Shown: positions 1 through 9,841 of the stretch, one piece after another
Layout of the letters: each line of letters opens with the position of its first letter
Position numbering within the stretch: the first letter of the stretch is position 1
Assembly: GCA_002356455.1 (NCBI GenBank)
Contig: AP017968.1
Coordinates: 372,001 to 436,000 of the forward strand
Length of the DNA: 64,000 nt
Reading direction: 5' to 3'
Source: Fusobacterium varium
Lineage (GTDB): Bacteria > Fusobacteriota > Fusobacteriia > Fusobacteriales > Fusobacteriaceae
Made by a program: the position numbers and the translations under genes
The notes under the pieces: generated by a model
Database searches by the model: none
Told to the model about the DNA's origin: nothing
What the model saw: only the letters and a program-made list of their open reading frames with translations

Positions 1-459
1 GAAAATTTTAAACATTCAGCTAAAGAGATAAATAGAATTGAGAAATCTCTCAGTAAACTTCAAGATAAGGCGAATAAATTATTAGACCTATTCCTTGAAG
101 GAACAATATCAGAGGATAATTATAAGAATAAGAAAGGAGAAATAGATATGGAGAGTATAAGGTTAAAGGAAGAAAAAATAAGATACAATGATGCTCCAGA
201 ATTTACAGACAAATATAAAATAAAAAATCATCTCATAGAATTAGGAATAAATCTAAATTCTAAAGATGATTATCTACTTAAAACTTTAATACAAACTTTT
301 GTCAGAAAAATTGTTGTTCATCGTACTTCGATAGTGCTAGAACTTAGAATTTTCCCCATGTTGACACCAGCTAAGGTTGGTGGAGATGAGGCACAACACC
401 CTTTAGCCATATCTATCACTCTGCCAAAATTATTCAAGAAAGGGAGTTTAAAACAATAG
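1..459 (+). CDS. Large serine recombinase, C-terminal part (5' end outside window)
   Basis: The open frame runs in from the left edge and stops at a TAG at 457-459. The visible 152 residues begin with a lysine/leucine-rich helical stretch (KSLSKLQDKANKLLDLFLEGTISEDNYKNKK in shortened form: LDLFLEGTISEDNY) that is characteristic of the coiled-coil region after the zinc ribbon of large serine recombinases. The tail (TLIQTFVRKIVVH) matches the usual C-terminal beta segment of that family. The catalytic N-terminal domain lies outside the window, so activity cannot be judged. An internal ATG at 148 is not the real start, because the family-specific sequence continues upstream of it. Such enzymes integrate and excise phages, conjugative or mobilisable elements, which fits the defence and IS-rich genes that follow. 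Confidence 0.75.
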   Translation, partial: ENFKHSAKEINRIEKSLSKLQDKANKLLDLFLEGTISEDNYKNKKGEIDMESIRLKEEKIRYNDAPEFTDKYKIKNHLIELGINLNSKDDYLLKTLIQTFVRKIVVHRTSIVLELRIFPMLTPAKVGGDEAQHPLAISITLPKLFKKGSLKQ

Positions 460-467
460 CTCCCTTT
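439..467. terminator. Bidirectional hairpin between recombinase and helicase genes
   Basis: The arms AAAGGGAG (439-446) and CTCCCTTT (460-467) form an 8-bp stem around the recombinase stop codon. The two flanking genes converge here. T-rich sequence follows on the plus strand, but no strong U-run does. Confidence 0.45.
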
Positions 468-469
468 AA

Positions 470-1585
470 TTATTCCTTTATTCTATATTTATTTTTTACT
501 AAATCAAATTGTGACTTTTTTATAATATATAAATTTCCTTTTGTTCTAGTTAATGCAACATATAATTTATTAACTGTTATAGAAGTTAATGGTTTTTTAA
601 ATTCTCTGGAATCTAAATTTTCAAACCCACTAGATAAAATTACACATATATTTTCATATGTATCTCCCTTTGAATATCCCCAGTTAACTGCATTAAAATT
701 ATATTTTTCTGCTTCCTTAAATACTAATTTTTTTATCTCTATATTTTCTAAGATATCTTCTATTTCTTCATTCTTTAAAAAAGTTACTTTTCCAACATTT
801 TTATTATCAGCTGAAATATTTATATCTAATTTTTCTTTTACAAAACCACAAATTTCTTCTGGACATCTTCTAGAACTTAATAAGGATTCAGTATCTATTT
901 TGATTTTTAGTTTTGTCATTTTTTTTAAATATTCTTCATAACTAACACTTTTCTTACTTGTTCCTAAAGGTTTTCCTGTATTATTTTTTCCGCTTACTGA
1001 ATGCTGATAATAATCTCCTACAGCTAATACTCTATTGAATTTTTTTAACAAGTTCTCTAAAAATTCGTAGTCATTACCTCTAAAATCTTGAAATTCATCT
1101 ATATAAATTTTATCAAAAAAGATATTAAGATTAGTAATACCTTTTTCAATTAAATTTATATCTTTATTTTTTACTACACAAATCAGTTTTGTCATCAAAC
1201 AACAGAACCATTTATTATTTTCAATATAATGTCCTATTTTATCTTGTGTAATATAATTTTTATTATAAATACCAATACCATTATTAAATGGTGGTGGTGG
1301 ATCTTTGAAAGAAATTCCATTAACTTTTAAATTTTCTATTCCAAAAAATTTAAAAATAGTGGGTTTATAAGGAAGAATAAAAAATTGATATACAAAACTA
1401 TGAAAAGTCATAATTTTAGTTTTTATAGGAATTTTTCCATATTGTTTTTTTATTTCTTCTTTTATATTAAAAATATTTTGATTAGTAAAAGCTAATATAA
1501 GATTTTTTTCTTCTAAATTTAATTTTGAAACTAAAGTATATGTTTTCCCTGCTCCTGCGACAGCTAATATTAATTTCTTATCCAT
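470..1585 (-). CDS. gajB: UvrD/Rep-like superfamily 1 helicase, GajB-like
   Basis: This 371-aa protein carries superfamily 1 helicase motifs in the expected order. Walker A is AGAGKT (residues 10-15), a TFHSF motif follows, the Walker B region is DEFQD (163-167), GDYYQ is motif III, and motif VI is VALTRTK with its arginine near 346. It is short for UvrD helicases and also shorter than typical GajB proteins of about 490 aa, so accessory subdomains seem reduced. Its start lies inside the end of the upstream OLD-family ATPase gene (16-bp overlap), which points to translational coupling. An OLD nuclease followed by a UvrD-like helicase is the Gabija anti-phage architecture, in which the helicase is thought to sense or activate at DNA ends. 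The assignment rests on motif order and gene pairing. It could be another OLD-helicase pair of the same general type. Confidence 0.72.
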   Translation of the reverse strand: MDKKLILAVAGAGKTYTLVSKLNLEEKNLILAFTNQNIFNIKEEIKKQYGKIPIKTKIMTFHSFVYQFFILPYKPTIFKFFGIENLKVNGISFKDPPPPFNNGIGIYNKNYITQDKIGHYIENNKWFCCLMTKLICVVKNKDINLIEKGITNLNIFFDKIYIDEFQDFRGNDYEFLENLLKKFNRVLAVGDYYQHSVSGKNNTGKPLGTSKKSVSYEEYLKKMTKLKIKIDTESLLSSRRCPEEICGFVKEKLDINISADNKNVGKVTFLKNEEIEDILENIEIKKLVFKEAEKYNFNAVNWGYSKGDTYENICVILSSGFENLDSREFKKPLTSITVNKLYVALTRTKGNLYIIKKSQFDLVKNKYRIKE

Positions 1586-3141
1586 GCTATAGCTTCCTTT
1601 ACATACTTAGGTATTTCAAATTCAAAATTGTAAGACAACATATCATAGGCAGTTTCTACTTTAGTATTAAGCATCTTTCCTAAATGTTTTTCATAACTTT
1701 TACCATTAAATTTATAATCAAATTTTTCATCAATCTTAATGATTTCTTTTAATTTTTCTTCATTAAGATTATAGATGCATACTTCCCATGTCCAATTTTC
1801 AATGTCTTTATCCATAAAAATATGTTGTAAATCATTTTTTTTGTTAAAGTCGTTCATTTTATCGATTCTCTTTTGACTACAATCATTATCTGTAATTACA
1901 GCTATTTTTTTCTTAGTTTCTGAACCTATCTCTAAATAATTTTGATATGAAATTCCATTACAAGAAATAACTGTAATCTCTTCACTCTCTATTTCAGCTC
2001 CTGTTATCTTTTTATAAATACTTGGAATTAATAAGTACTCCGTTGCTCCTTCTACTAGAATAATTTTTTTCGCTAATAATAATTGTAAAAAATTATTATT
2101 ATCTACTTTTTCAAAAAATTTTGAAATCTTAGAGTCTATATCACTCAGGCTTTTAGATTTTTCCTTATCTATCCATATAACATTATTCAAATTCAATCTA
2201 CTTGTTATTAAATTATTATGTGTTGTAATAATTATTTGGTTATTTTCGATTTGTTTTTTTATTTGATCTAACATTTTCATCAGATTTGAATGACAAAGAT
2301 GATTTTCTGGTTCCTCAATCATTACTAAATCTAACTTTGTTTTTGATTTATTCAAAGCAATTTCTGTCTTTATTAAATTTTCTATTCCTTTACCTTTATT
2401 TTCAAGAGGAACATCATTTTCAAAAACTGAAATTATAGATTCAAAGATAATTTTTTTGTTATTTATTCCAAAATATCTATTTGTGTCAAATTCAGTACCA
2501 TTATCTTTTATTATTTGATTTAACCCAGTTCTAACATCATTTTTAATTTTTAATTTTTCTATGTCACTATATATTGAATTAAATAACATCTTATTATAGT
2601 AATTAAAAGAATTAGAACTATCGATTGTAGAAGTATCAATCATTATTGATTTTAAAGGTTTTTTCATTATTTTGTATGCACTTCCTTGAAAAGTTGTCCA
2701 AGTCATTACATAATATTCATAAGGAATTTCTCCTTGATTTATTTTATCTTCTAACATATCTTCATATGAATCTTTATCAAAATAACATTCAAATAAAATA
2801 CCATATTCTTGATTTTTTTCTATATTATTTTCTCCAAAATACTCATATTTATTATTAATTTCATCTAATTCTAATTTCATTTGTATTTGTATTTTGGGTA
2901 ATGTTTCAATTGTGGGATTGTTTTTAAACTCATTAACATTATCTATATTTACTAAATCTTTTATTATACTTTTATCAACATTTTTGTAAAATTGATTTAA
3001 AACAACATTTATAGCTTCTAAAATAGTACTTTTTCCAGCTTCATTTTCACCTACTAAGATATTCATATTTTTGTTAAATTTTATATAAAATTTTTTAAAT
3101 TTTTTAAATCCTATTATTTTCAAATCTTTTATATATCCCAT
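1570..3141 (-). CDS. gajA: OLD-family ATPase with TOPRIM nuclease domain, GajA-like
   Basis: The 523-aa protein has an N-terminal ABC/SMC-type ATPase domain with Walker A GENEAGKST (residues 31-39) and Walker B IEEPENHL (EEPEN at 276-280). It ends in a TOPRIM domain with the conserved glutamate in LVEGATE (E364) and the acidic pair in ITDND (D418, D420). This is the layout of overcoming-lysogenization-defect (OLD) nucleases and of GajA, the DNA-nicking subunit of Gabija. The start is supported by an AAGGAGA site seven bases upstream. It is the first gene of a two-gene operon with the helicase. GajA proteins are usually somewhat longer (about 580 aa), so this is a compact member. A nuclease role in phage defence is inferred from family and context. 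Confidence 0.77.
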   Translation of the reverse strand: MGYIKDLKIIGFKKFKKFYIKFNKNMNILVGENEAGKSTILEAINVVLNQFYKNVDKSIIKDLVNIDNVNEFKNNPTIETLPKIQIQMKLELDEINNKYEYFGENNIEKNQEYGILFECYFDKDSYEDMLEDKINQGEIPYEYYVMTWTTFQGSAYKIMKKPLKSIMIDTSTIDSSNSFNYYNKMLFNSIYSDIEKLKIKNDVRTGLNQIIKDNGTEFDTNRYFGINNKKIIFESIISVFENDVPLENKGKGIENLIKTEIALNKSKTKLDLVMIEEPENHLCHSNLMKMLDQIKKQIENNQIIITTHNNLITSRLNLNNVIWIDKEKSKSLSDIDSKISKFFEKVDNNNFLQLLLAKKIILVEGATEYLLIPSIYKKITGAEIESEEITVISCNGISYQNYLEIGSETKKKIAVITDNDCSQKRIDKMNDFNKKNDLQHIFMDKDIENWTWEVCIYNLNEEKLKEIIKIDEKFDYKFNGKSYEKHLGKMLNTKVETAYDMLSYNFEFEIPKYVKEAIAWIRN

Positions 3142-3500
3142 AGAACTCTCCTTGATAATTAGATTTTATTATATATAGTATAACATAAAATTAAGAAATA
3201 GGATTATTTATATATACCTTTTTTATTCAATTATTTAGGTATTTTCTAGTACCTTCAATAGTTATAAACAGTTTCACTGTTCAATTTCTTTCTTTGACTT
3301 TTTAAGAAGCCTGAAATATTTTTAGCAAAAAAAGTATTTCTTATTGCCCACCTTTTTTACTACTCTTTTTAAAAAAGAGCTTCAGTAACTTCCTTTTGAG
3401 AATTGATCCTATAAATTCTTTTTAATTCATATATTATTTGTTATTCTAAAATAGTAATAAATATACTAGAGGCAGAATATGGCATATAATGGAATACTCT
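3142..3500. other. Gene-free stretch upstream of the Gabija-like operon
   Basis: This 359-bp AT-rich gap holds the Gabija ribosome binding site at its left end. Read on the minus strand around 3280-3440 it has codon-like stretches interrupted by stops, which suggests a decayed coding sequence, possibly an old transposase. I cannot assign a family. No convincing promoter or terminator is visible. Confidence 0.3.
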
Positions 3501-4751
3501 TTATATTATTTTCAAATCCAAAATTTTTATAGCATATTCAGGTTGATATTTTTTCATATATATATCAAGACTTTTAGCTCTTGTATTATCTGCTGCTTTT
3601 ACTTCTACTGGAATTATTTTTCCCTCTCTCATTATTATAAAATCAACTTCTGCTGTTCCTTTAGGTGCTTTCCAATAGTAATGGGTATAACCATTGATAT
3701 TCAGATGAATATTAATATAGTTCTCTGTCATTCCACCTTTAAAATCATTTAGTTCTTTAGAAAGGTATAGGATATCCTCTGGAACTATCTCTTTTTTAGC
3801 ACACAGCAATCCTATGTCTGAAATATAGATCTTAAAAGAGTCTATATCTTTGTAGTTTTCCAATGGTTTCTTTATATCTTCAAGCCCATATATTTTTGAA
3901 GTAATACCAGAAAGTTCCAGCCATTCTATTGCATTTTCAAATTCAGAGGCTCTTCCACCACTCTTTACTAATTTATATTGGAATCTGGTATTTTCCTTAG
4001 ATAGCTGTACTGTTATGTTGTCATAAACAAGCCTTGTCTTTTTTATTTCATTTGTTATATTATACTTACTCATATCATTCAGATAACTTAATAAAATCAT
4101 ATTCTGTGTATGACGGATCAGAGTATAATCCTGTGTTTCTCTAAATTTACTTACACATTCAGGCATTCCACCTATTACCAGATATTTCCTGTAATATTCC
4201 ATAGCTACATTGTGTAAAACTGATGGCATTGGAGTATTATCATTAAAAGACTGCCTTATAGTTTTTACCAATTCCTCTTCTCCCAATGCCATTAAAAACT
4301 CTTCTATATCCATAGGATAAAGAGTCTTCATATCTACTTTCCCAACAGGAAAAGAAAACTGCTGTCTGTTGACTGCTATCCCCAATAAGCTTCCAGCAAC
4401 TATAATATGGTATTCTGAAGCCTGCTCATAAAAATATTTTAGTGATGTCAATGCTTTTTCACACAGCTGTATCTCGTCAAAGAAGATAAGAGTTTTTTCT
4501 TTAATTATAGTCTGGCTTGAAATTCTTGATAGAATAGGTATCAGATATTCAGGAGTTATATTTTCTTCAAAGGTTTCTTTCAGCCTTATATCAGTTTCAA
4601 AGTTAAAATATGCTACATTTTCATATTCTTTCTTTCCAAAGGTAAGAACAGAGTGAGTCTTTCCTACCTGTCTTGCTCCTTGTAAGATAAGAGGTTTTCT
4701 ATATTGACTGTTTTTCCATTTTTTTAAGTACTCATATATTTTTCTGTACAT
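3501..4751 (-). CDS. AAA ATPase with C-terminal DUF4143 (nuclease-like) domain
   Basis: This 416-aa protein has Walker A GARQVGKT (residues 25-32), a Walker B stretch reading LIFFDEIQLCEKAL, and a C-terminal DUF4143 region ending in AEVDFIIMREGKIIPVEVKA. The VDFI and VEVK elements resemble a PD-(D/E)xK nuclease fold. The protein is the common 400-aa ATP-binding DUF4143 type found in many copies in anaerobic bacteria and archaea. A GGAGG ribosome binding site sits just upstream of the ATG. The cellular role of the family is not settled; links to mobile or defence DNA are suggested by the fold and here by the neighbours. It appears monocistronic, with gaps of about 300 bp on both sides. Confidence 0.82.
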   Translation of the reverse strand: MYRKIYEYLKKWKNSQYRKPLILQGARQVGKTHSVLTFGKKEYENVAYFNFETDIRLKETFEENITPEYLIPILSRISSQTIIKEKTLIFFDEIQLCEKALTSLKYFYEQASEYHIIVAGSLLGIAVNRQQFSFPVGKVDMKTLYPMDIEEFLMALGEEELVKTIRQSFNDNTPMPSVLHNVAMEYYRKYLVIGGMPECVSKFRETQDYTLIRHTQNMILLSYLNDMSKYNITNEIKKTRLVYDNITVQLSKENTRFQYKLVKSGGRASEFENAIEWLELSGITSKIYGLEDIKKPLENYKDIDSFKIYISDIGLLCAKKEIVPEDILYLSKELNDFKGGMTENYINIHLNINGYTHYYWKAPKGTAEVDFIIMREGKIIPVEVKAADNTRAKSLDIYMKKYQPEYAIKILDLKII

Positions 4752-5046
4752 TTGACTACCTCCTAGACTTTTTTCTTTAATTATAGCATTTCTTAGAAAT
4801 AGTGTAAATATTTATATAAAAACAACAATTTTTCAATGATAGTTTTTGTAAAAATATCATTAAATTCTAATTGATATAAAAAAACTGATAAATGAAATAT
4901 CTATCAGCTTAGATTATTATTTTGATGGAGATGAAAGATATTAGTCATATTCGTTGACACTCCTAAGCTTTAGAAGGTTAGAGCTCTTTAAATAGTTATA
5001 ACCTTTTTATCTAATATACATAATTTATTTTTAATATTTGTCTAAA

Positions 5047-6658
5047 TTATTTAGAATTTATAACAAAATTATATTTTTCTTTAGCCCAAGCTTCTAAAAG
5101 ATCAGTGTCATAATTATAATTTTCTATTGCAAATTTTTTGATGTATAGATTATCAAAAAAGTTATATGGATAAACTTCAAAATAATCAAAAATATTATTA
5201 AAGATTATTTCTTGGTTATTTATCTTAAAATAGAGCCCTTTAAGGTTAGATATATTAGAAGAGAGTCTAACTACATACTTATTATATTCAAGGTCTGTTC
5301 GTTGATTATATTCTTTTTTTCCAGTTTTATATTTTAAAGTTAAATAATGATATTTATAAAAACCAGGATCAGAAAAAAAATTAAACTTGAGTTTTATTGT
5401 TTCTCCAAGCATGCTATTAAGTTCTTCTTCCTCTAAAATACTTTCAAAAGGAGCAGAATTTATTTTTTCAAAAAAAGTTCTTAAATATAATAAGGCGATG
5501 GGAGGTTTAGGATGTTCTTGTTTATTTTTATCACTAATTTTGGAAGTTAATAAAAATTCTTCCCTAATAAAATATAAAATTAACATTATCATTAGAGGAT
5601 AACAGCCTTTTTCTTCTAATGATAGAGAAGAAAGTAAGAGATTAAATTTTTTAAAAGATTTAATAAAACTTCTAGGAGAAGCATTATTACCATCACAATT
5701 AGATTTAAAAGCTTCTAAAAAACAGCTTCATAAAGTCTATCAGTGTCATTAGAAATATATTTTCTATCTACTGCTTCAACTTTATAGGTTTCTAATTGAT
5801 TGTATTTATTGTATTCTATTTCTAAAAAATTTTCATAGTCTAATTCCGGTAAAGAAAATTGAATATCAAAAAATTTTTCAAAATATTTGGAACATTTATC
5901 TTCAGTTAGATATGAAGTAGAAACAATACTACTTAGTTGTTCTTTATTTACTAAAAAGATAAAAATAATATTTTTTACACCAAAAAAATGTTTTACTGTT
6001 TCTAATAATTCAATAGCATAAGTAGGTCTACATCTATCCAATTCATCAATAAGAATAATTTTTAAATTTTCTTCTTTTGTCATTAAAGTTGCTTTGGAAT
6101 CATTTATTAATTTTTTATAATTTTTATATTCTTCTAATTCTGATGAATTGAACTCTGTTATGTTTTTAAAGAGATTTTCTAGTTCATTTCTTTTTGACTC
6201 ATCAAGTCCTATTTTTTCTAATCCTTTATTTAAAATGGCCTTACTAAAAATTTTAGTTCCATTCTTTAAAATTTCTTCTGCTTTATGGATTGTTTCTACA
6301 TCAAGTGAAATAAAAGAATTGATTTCTCCAATAATAGATTTCATAGGATCAGAAAAATAATCTGTTTCCCATGCATTAATAGTTATAAAATTAATTTTTT
6401 TTCTTCATTCTTAGTAGAATTTTCATTTATAATTTTTTCTTTAAAGGCTTTAGCAAAGTAAGTCTTTCCCATTCCCCAAGGGGCATTTATAAATATTCTT
6501 TGAATATAATCTGAATTATTTTCTAATTCCTCTATTATTTCTCCTACTGTTTTTTCTTTTAATTCTATTCTTTGTTTTTTGAATTGATTATCTATAAGAT
6601 TATAAAGTTGTTCTAAAAAAATTTTTCTTTGTTTAGTAAGCATATTTACTCTTTCCAT
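5047..6658 (-). pseudogene. KAP-family P-loop NTPase, disrupted by two single-base frameshifts
   Basis: Three consecutive minus-strand frames together make one KAP NTPase of about 537 aa. The first segment (6658-6383) has Walker A APWGMGKT. The second (to 5715) has Walker B ILIDELDRCRP and continues with ITINAWETDYFSDP just before its first ATG, exactly what should follow the first segment. The third (to 5047) continues with ASPRSFIKSF and a hydrophobic stretch. The first break lies in a run of eight A (minus strand, near 6400) and the second in a run of six T (near 5717). Adding one base at each restores a continuous frame of 538 codons. KAP NTPases are membrane-associated ATPases, some linked to phage exclusion. 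It may be a true pseudogene, a slippage-controlled gene or a pair of homopolymer sequencing errors. Confidence 0.8.
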
Positions 6659-6755
6659 TTTATTAATTCTCCTATAAAACTTATGATATGATAATATTTT
6701 TTAATAAATATTATATCAATTATTTTTATATTTATGAAGTAATAATATAAAAAAA

Positions 6756-6790
6756 GCTGAGTAACATTTAAAAAAAATGTTTTACTCAGC
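6756..6790 (+). repeat. Subterminal hairpin of IS91-like copy 1
   Basis: The arms GCTGAGTAA and TTACTCAGC with an inner CATTT/AAATG pairing form a strong stem-loop followed by TCTCTTTTTT. It lies at the 5' end of the element, before the transposase gene. It may act both as an end-recognition structure and as a terminator that shields the transposase from outside transcription. Confidence 0.7.
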
Positions 6791-6842
6791 TCTCTTTTTT
6801 GTATAATATAGTTACCACCCTAATTATGCAAAGGAGACATTC

Positions 6843-8051
6843 ATGCAAATCAAACATATTATCTCTAAAATCAATATAACAAATCTTTTAGGTAAAATCA
6901 AGAAATATTTTAAAAATGAGCATTTTGAGGATGTTAAACAGACTATTCAAAAATTCTTAGCTTGTTCTATTGATAAATCTTTTCTCTCTCTTCAATGCCC
7001 TAATTGTCATGAGGCGCATAAAATTAAAGTTACTTGTAAATCTAGATTTTGTCCTTCCTGCGGTAAATGTTATTCTGCTGTTTGAACTGAAAAAACTTCC
7101 ACTTCTCTTATTGATGTTAAACATAGAAGTGTCCTTTTTACTATTCCTGAAGAACTTAGAATGTTTTTCTTCTATGATAGAGACCTTTTAACTAAGCTTG
7201 CTTATGCTGTTAATGATGTTTTTAAATATCAATTTCATAACATTAAAGCAAAAAATCAAAGAATTCATAAAATTTCAAAATATTCCTCTAAATACTTTAC
7301 TAACTCAGATATCATTCATTATGGATTGATTACTGTTATTCATACCTTTGGACGCGATCTTAAATGGAACCCTCATATTCATGCTATTGTTACTTTAGGT
7401 GGATTCAATAAAAACTTCCAATTTCTTGAAAAAAAATATTTTCATGTCAATTCCATTGCTGGACAATGGAAAAAAATGGTTATTGATATTGTTAAATCTG
7501 GAAATTATGACAAGCCTGAAATTAAAGCTAAAGCTTACGCTGCTGCTAACTCCCTTTATCGCAAAAATACAAGATTCTTTTTCAATGTTGCAAAAAATGA
7601 TTTAAATAATAATATTTATGCAATTAAATATATTGGCAGATATCTGTCAAGAGCTCCTATCGCAGAATATAAAATTATTGATTTCTATGATAATAAGGTT
7701 ACTTTCTATTATGAAAGTCTTGCTGATGATAAACAAAGAATTGAGCTTACTTTAGATGCAGAAACATTTCTTTCTAAATTAATTATTCACATTCCCCCTA
7801 AACATTTCAAAATGATTAGGCGCTTTGGAATCTATTCTAGAAATATTAAATCAGAACTTAAAAACATCATGAAATTCATGAGAAAATATGTCTCTAAATA
7901 TTCCAATTTTATTTTTTATCAACTTGAAATATGGAAAGCTTTTGGAGTAAATCCTTTTTATTGTTTTAAATGTAACACCAGAATGAAAGTTAAAAAAATA
8001 TCATATTTTAATATACATACAGGCTCCATTTGTTGGAAAGAATATCGCTAA
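6843..8051 (+). pseudogene. IS91-like (HUH/Y2) transposase, interrupted by an in-frame TGA
   Basis: The frame is 403 codons long and has a single in-frame TGA at 7083-7085. The N-terminal part is a zinc-binding transposase domain (LQCPNCHEAHK followed by CKSRFCPSCGK). After the TGA the same frame continues with the HUH motif WNPHIHAIVTLGG and the tyrosine region YIGRYLSRAPIA typical of IS91/IS801 transposases. The interrupted codon lies just after the zinc ribbon, where relatives usually have tryptophan, so TGG to TGA is the simplest change. The start ATG has a GGAGA site upstream. The second copy at 12711-13919 has the same TGA. Unless read through, translation would give an 80-aa zinc-domain peptide, with the catalytic part possibly started at an internal ATG (7161). 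Confidence 0.8.
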
Positions 8052-8208
8052 ACGGGGCTGTTGCAAATTAGTGATTGATAAACTAATTTGTGCAGCCTCT
8101 CTTATTTTTCATAAAAAAATAGGAATCTATTTTATAGATTTCTGCTAATTTATATTTTTATATTTATTTTTAAGTATCAAAAAAAGAAGTAGATGATTTT
8201 TTATTTAT

Positions 8209-9687
8209 CTAAGCTACTTTTAATGAGTGAAGTGTTGTTCCTAAGCGATTATTTATATTTCTGCTTAGATATCTGTTGAAGTTGTAAGCGATACAAAACA
8301 AACATATTTCTCTTAAAACACTTTTTTTACTTCGAACTTTTAATTTTCGCAATTTCATATCTTCTTTCAAAACTGCAAAAGCACCTTCTACTTGAATACT
8401 TCTGTTCATTCTTAATTGTTTTCCATAATTGCTTGATACATTCTCTTTTGATTTATTTGATAAAATTCTAAATCTCGCATTGTACTTAATTTTTTTGTTA
8501 GTTTCAAGATTCCAAAAATATTGAACTGTATTATTTTTGTTAGAGTATAGAAATTCTAATTCTAATCCATCTTTTCTAAATAGCTTATTTTCAGAATGAT
8601 TATATATTAAATTTTCTACTCTGTTTAAATCATTTTTAAACTTTCTGATTTTAGATTTTTCAAAATATATTGGTTTTATATATGAAGTATAGTCCATTTT
8701 TTCCAAATATTCATAATTTGAAATGCTTTCATATCCTGCATCAGCTACAATATTTTTAATTTCTAAATTTTGAGATGAAATTTTCTCTAAAAATGGAATC
8801 AAAGTTTTAGAATCAGAAGGATTAGAAAAAATTTCATATGAAGAAATATATTCACTAATCACTCCTATTTGCAGATTATATCCAGGTTTTAATTGACCAT
8901 TTCTCATATGGTCATCTTTCATTCTCATAAAAGTAGCATCTATATCAGTTTTTGAATAGCTATTTCTGCCATTAAGATTTTTAAAATGATTAGAATATTT
9001 TTGATACTTTTCTAAGTATTCTGCGCATAATTCTAAATATTTTTGTTCTTTAGATTTTCGCTTTCCTCTACCTTTGACTATTTGAAAATTCAAATTAGAA
9101 AGATACGAATATATTTCAAGGAAGTTATCATATTGTAAGTTGAAATCATCATTAAAATTTGAAATTAGTTCAAGAATTTTTTCATCTAATCTATCTCTGT
9201 ATTTCTCAATAGATTTTTTCCAAACAAATGAATATTTATTAGCATATGCTTCAATTTTAGTACCATCAATATATATTGTTTCAGTAGAAATATCTTCCAT
9301 TTCAAAAATTTTTTCAACGAATTGTTCAAATAGATCTGGAAGAATATCTTCAGTTTTTGCTAAAAATCTAGAAATAGTAGAGTGAACAGGAATTTTAGAA
9401 TTTTGTAAAAGAAACCTGAATTTAATATTTTCACGGCAAGCCATTTCTATATCTCTAGTAGAAGTTAAATTGCGCGAATAGGCATAAACAATGATAGAAA
9501 ACATTCTGATAGGATGTACCTTTGTTTTGTAAGAAAATACTTGCATTAAACTACTAAAATCTAATCCCTCCAATATTGAGCTAAGTTTTCTTACAGGATC
9601 ATTATCAGAAATTTCATATTGTAAAAAGTTAAAAAGTTTAGGTTGATTTAATTGAAAAAAAATGTTATTATTAGTTGGTTTTTGCAT
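8209..9687 (-). CDS. IS1182-family DDE transposase, copy 1
   Basis: This 492-aa protein has the IS1182/IS5-like DDE layout. An N-terminal domain begins NQPKLFNFLQYEISDNDPVR. The first catalytic aspartate lies in IYIDGTKIEA, the second in NIVADAGYES, and the glutamate in SIQVEGAFAVLKED. The gene is intact from ATG to stop. Compared with copy 2 it differs at a few residues, including valine instead of aspartate in the motif IPVHSTISRF; the aspartate (DHSTISRF) is the usual residue in relatives, so this copy may be weaker. The hairpin at 9752-9789 lies upstream of the gene and may block outside transcription. Confidence 0.92.
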   Translation of the reverse strand: MQKPTNNNIFFQLNQPKLFNFLQYEISDNDPVRKLSSILEGLDFSSLMQVFSYKTKVHPIRMFSIIVYAYSRNLTSTRDIEMACRENIKFRFLLQNSKIPVHSTISRFLAKTEDILPDLFEQFVEKIFEMEDISTETIYIDGTKIEAYANKYSFVWKKSIEKYRDRLDEKILELISNFNDDFNLQYDNFLEIYSYLSNLNFQIVKGRGKRKSKEQKYLELCAEYLEKYQKYSNHFKNLNGRNSYSKTDIDATFMRMKDDHMRNGQLKPGYNLQIGVISEYISSYEIFSNPSDSKTLIPFLEKISSQNLEIKNIVADAGYESISNYEYLEKMDYTSYIKPIYFEKSKIRKFKNDLNRVENLIYNHSENKLFRKDGLELEFLYSNKNNTVQYFWNLETNKKIKYNARFRILSNKSKENVSSNYGKQLRMNRSIQVEGAFAVLKEDMKLRKLKVRSKKSVLREICLFCIAYNFNRYLSRNINNRLGTTLHSLKVA

Positions 9688-9751
9688 AGGTATATTATAT
9701 TAGAAATTTGAAAAAATTTTTAGTATTTTATACCTTTTTTTATTTTAAAAG

Positions 9752-9789
9752 AAAAAGCTGACAAGAAGAAAACTTCAAGTCAGCTTTTT
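9752..9789 (-). repeat. Hairpin upstream of IS1182-like transposase, copy 1
   Basis: AAAAAGCTGAC (9752-9762) pairs perfectly with GTCAGCTTTTT (9779-9789). In either direction the stem ends in a run of T, so it can terminate transcription entering the element. Confidence 0.65.
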
Positions 9790-9841
9790 GGGTAATTGGG
9801 CTATTTTGAATTTGCAACAGCCTCTTTATTATATTATTAAA

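Larger units (their letters stand above)
6747..8053 (+). mobile_element. IS91-like element, copy 1 (3' end lost)
   Basis: The left boundary is where identity with the inverted second copy (12682-14015) begins. The element carries a terminal hairpin, a short promoter region and a HUH (Y2-type) transposase frame. At its 3' end the sequence stops matching copy 2 exactly where the IS1182-like element starts (8054). The palindrome that ends copy 2 is missing here and does not reappear beyond the IS1182-like element. Confidence 0.75.
8054..9824 (-). mobile_element. IS1182-like insertion sequence, copy 1
   Basis: The 1771-bp element is bounded by near-perfect inverted repeats, GGGGCTGTTGCAAATT at 8054 and AATTTGCAACAGCCTC ending at 9824. 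The right end has two mismatches relative to copy 2. One transposase gene fills most of it. It abuts the truncated IS91-like element on the left with no spacer. I see no clear target duplication. It matches copy 2 (40801-42571) at the same length and with few substitutions. Confidence 0.88.

Noticed and set aside
3142-3500. A decayed IS256-type transposase
   Set aside because: Short codon-like stretches on the minus strand look coding, but stops interrupt them and no family motif is complete enough to name.
7083-7085. UGA decoded as tryptophan in this genome
   Set aside because: Intact genes in the window end in TGA at the expected place (11127-11129 and 52193-52195), and TGG is used for tryptophan elsewhere, so a changed code is not supported.
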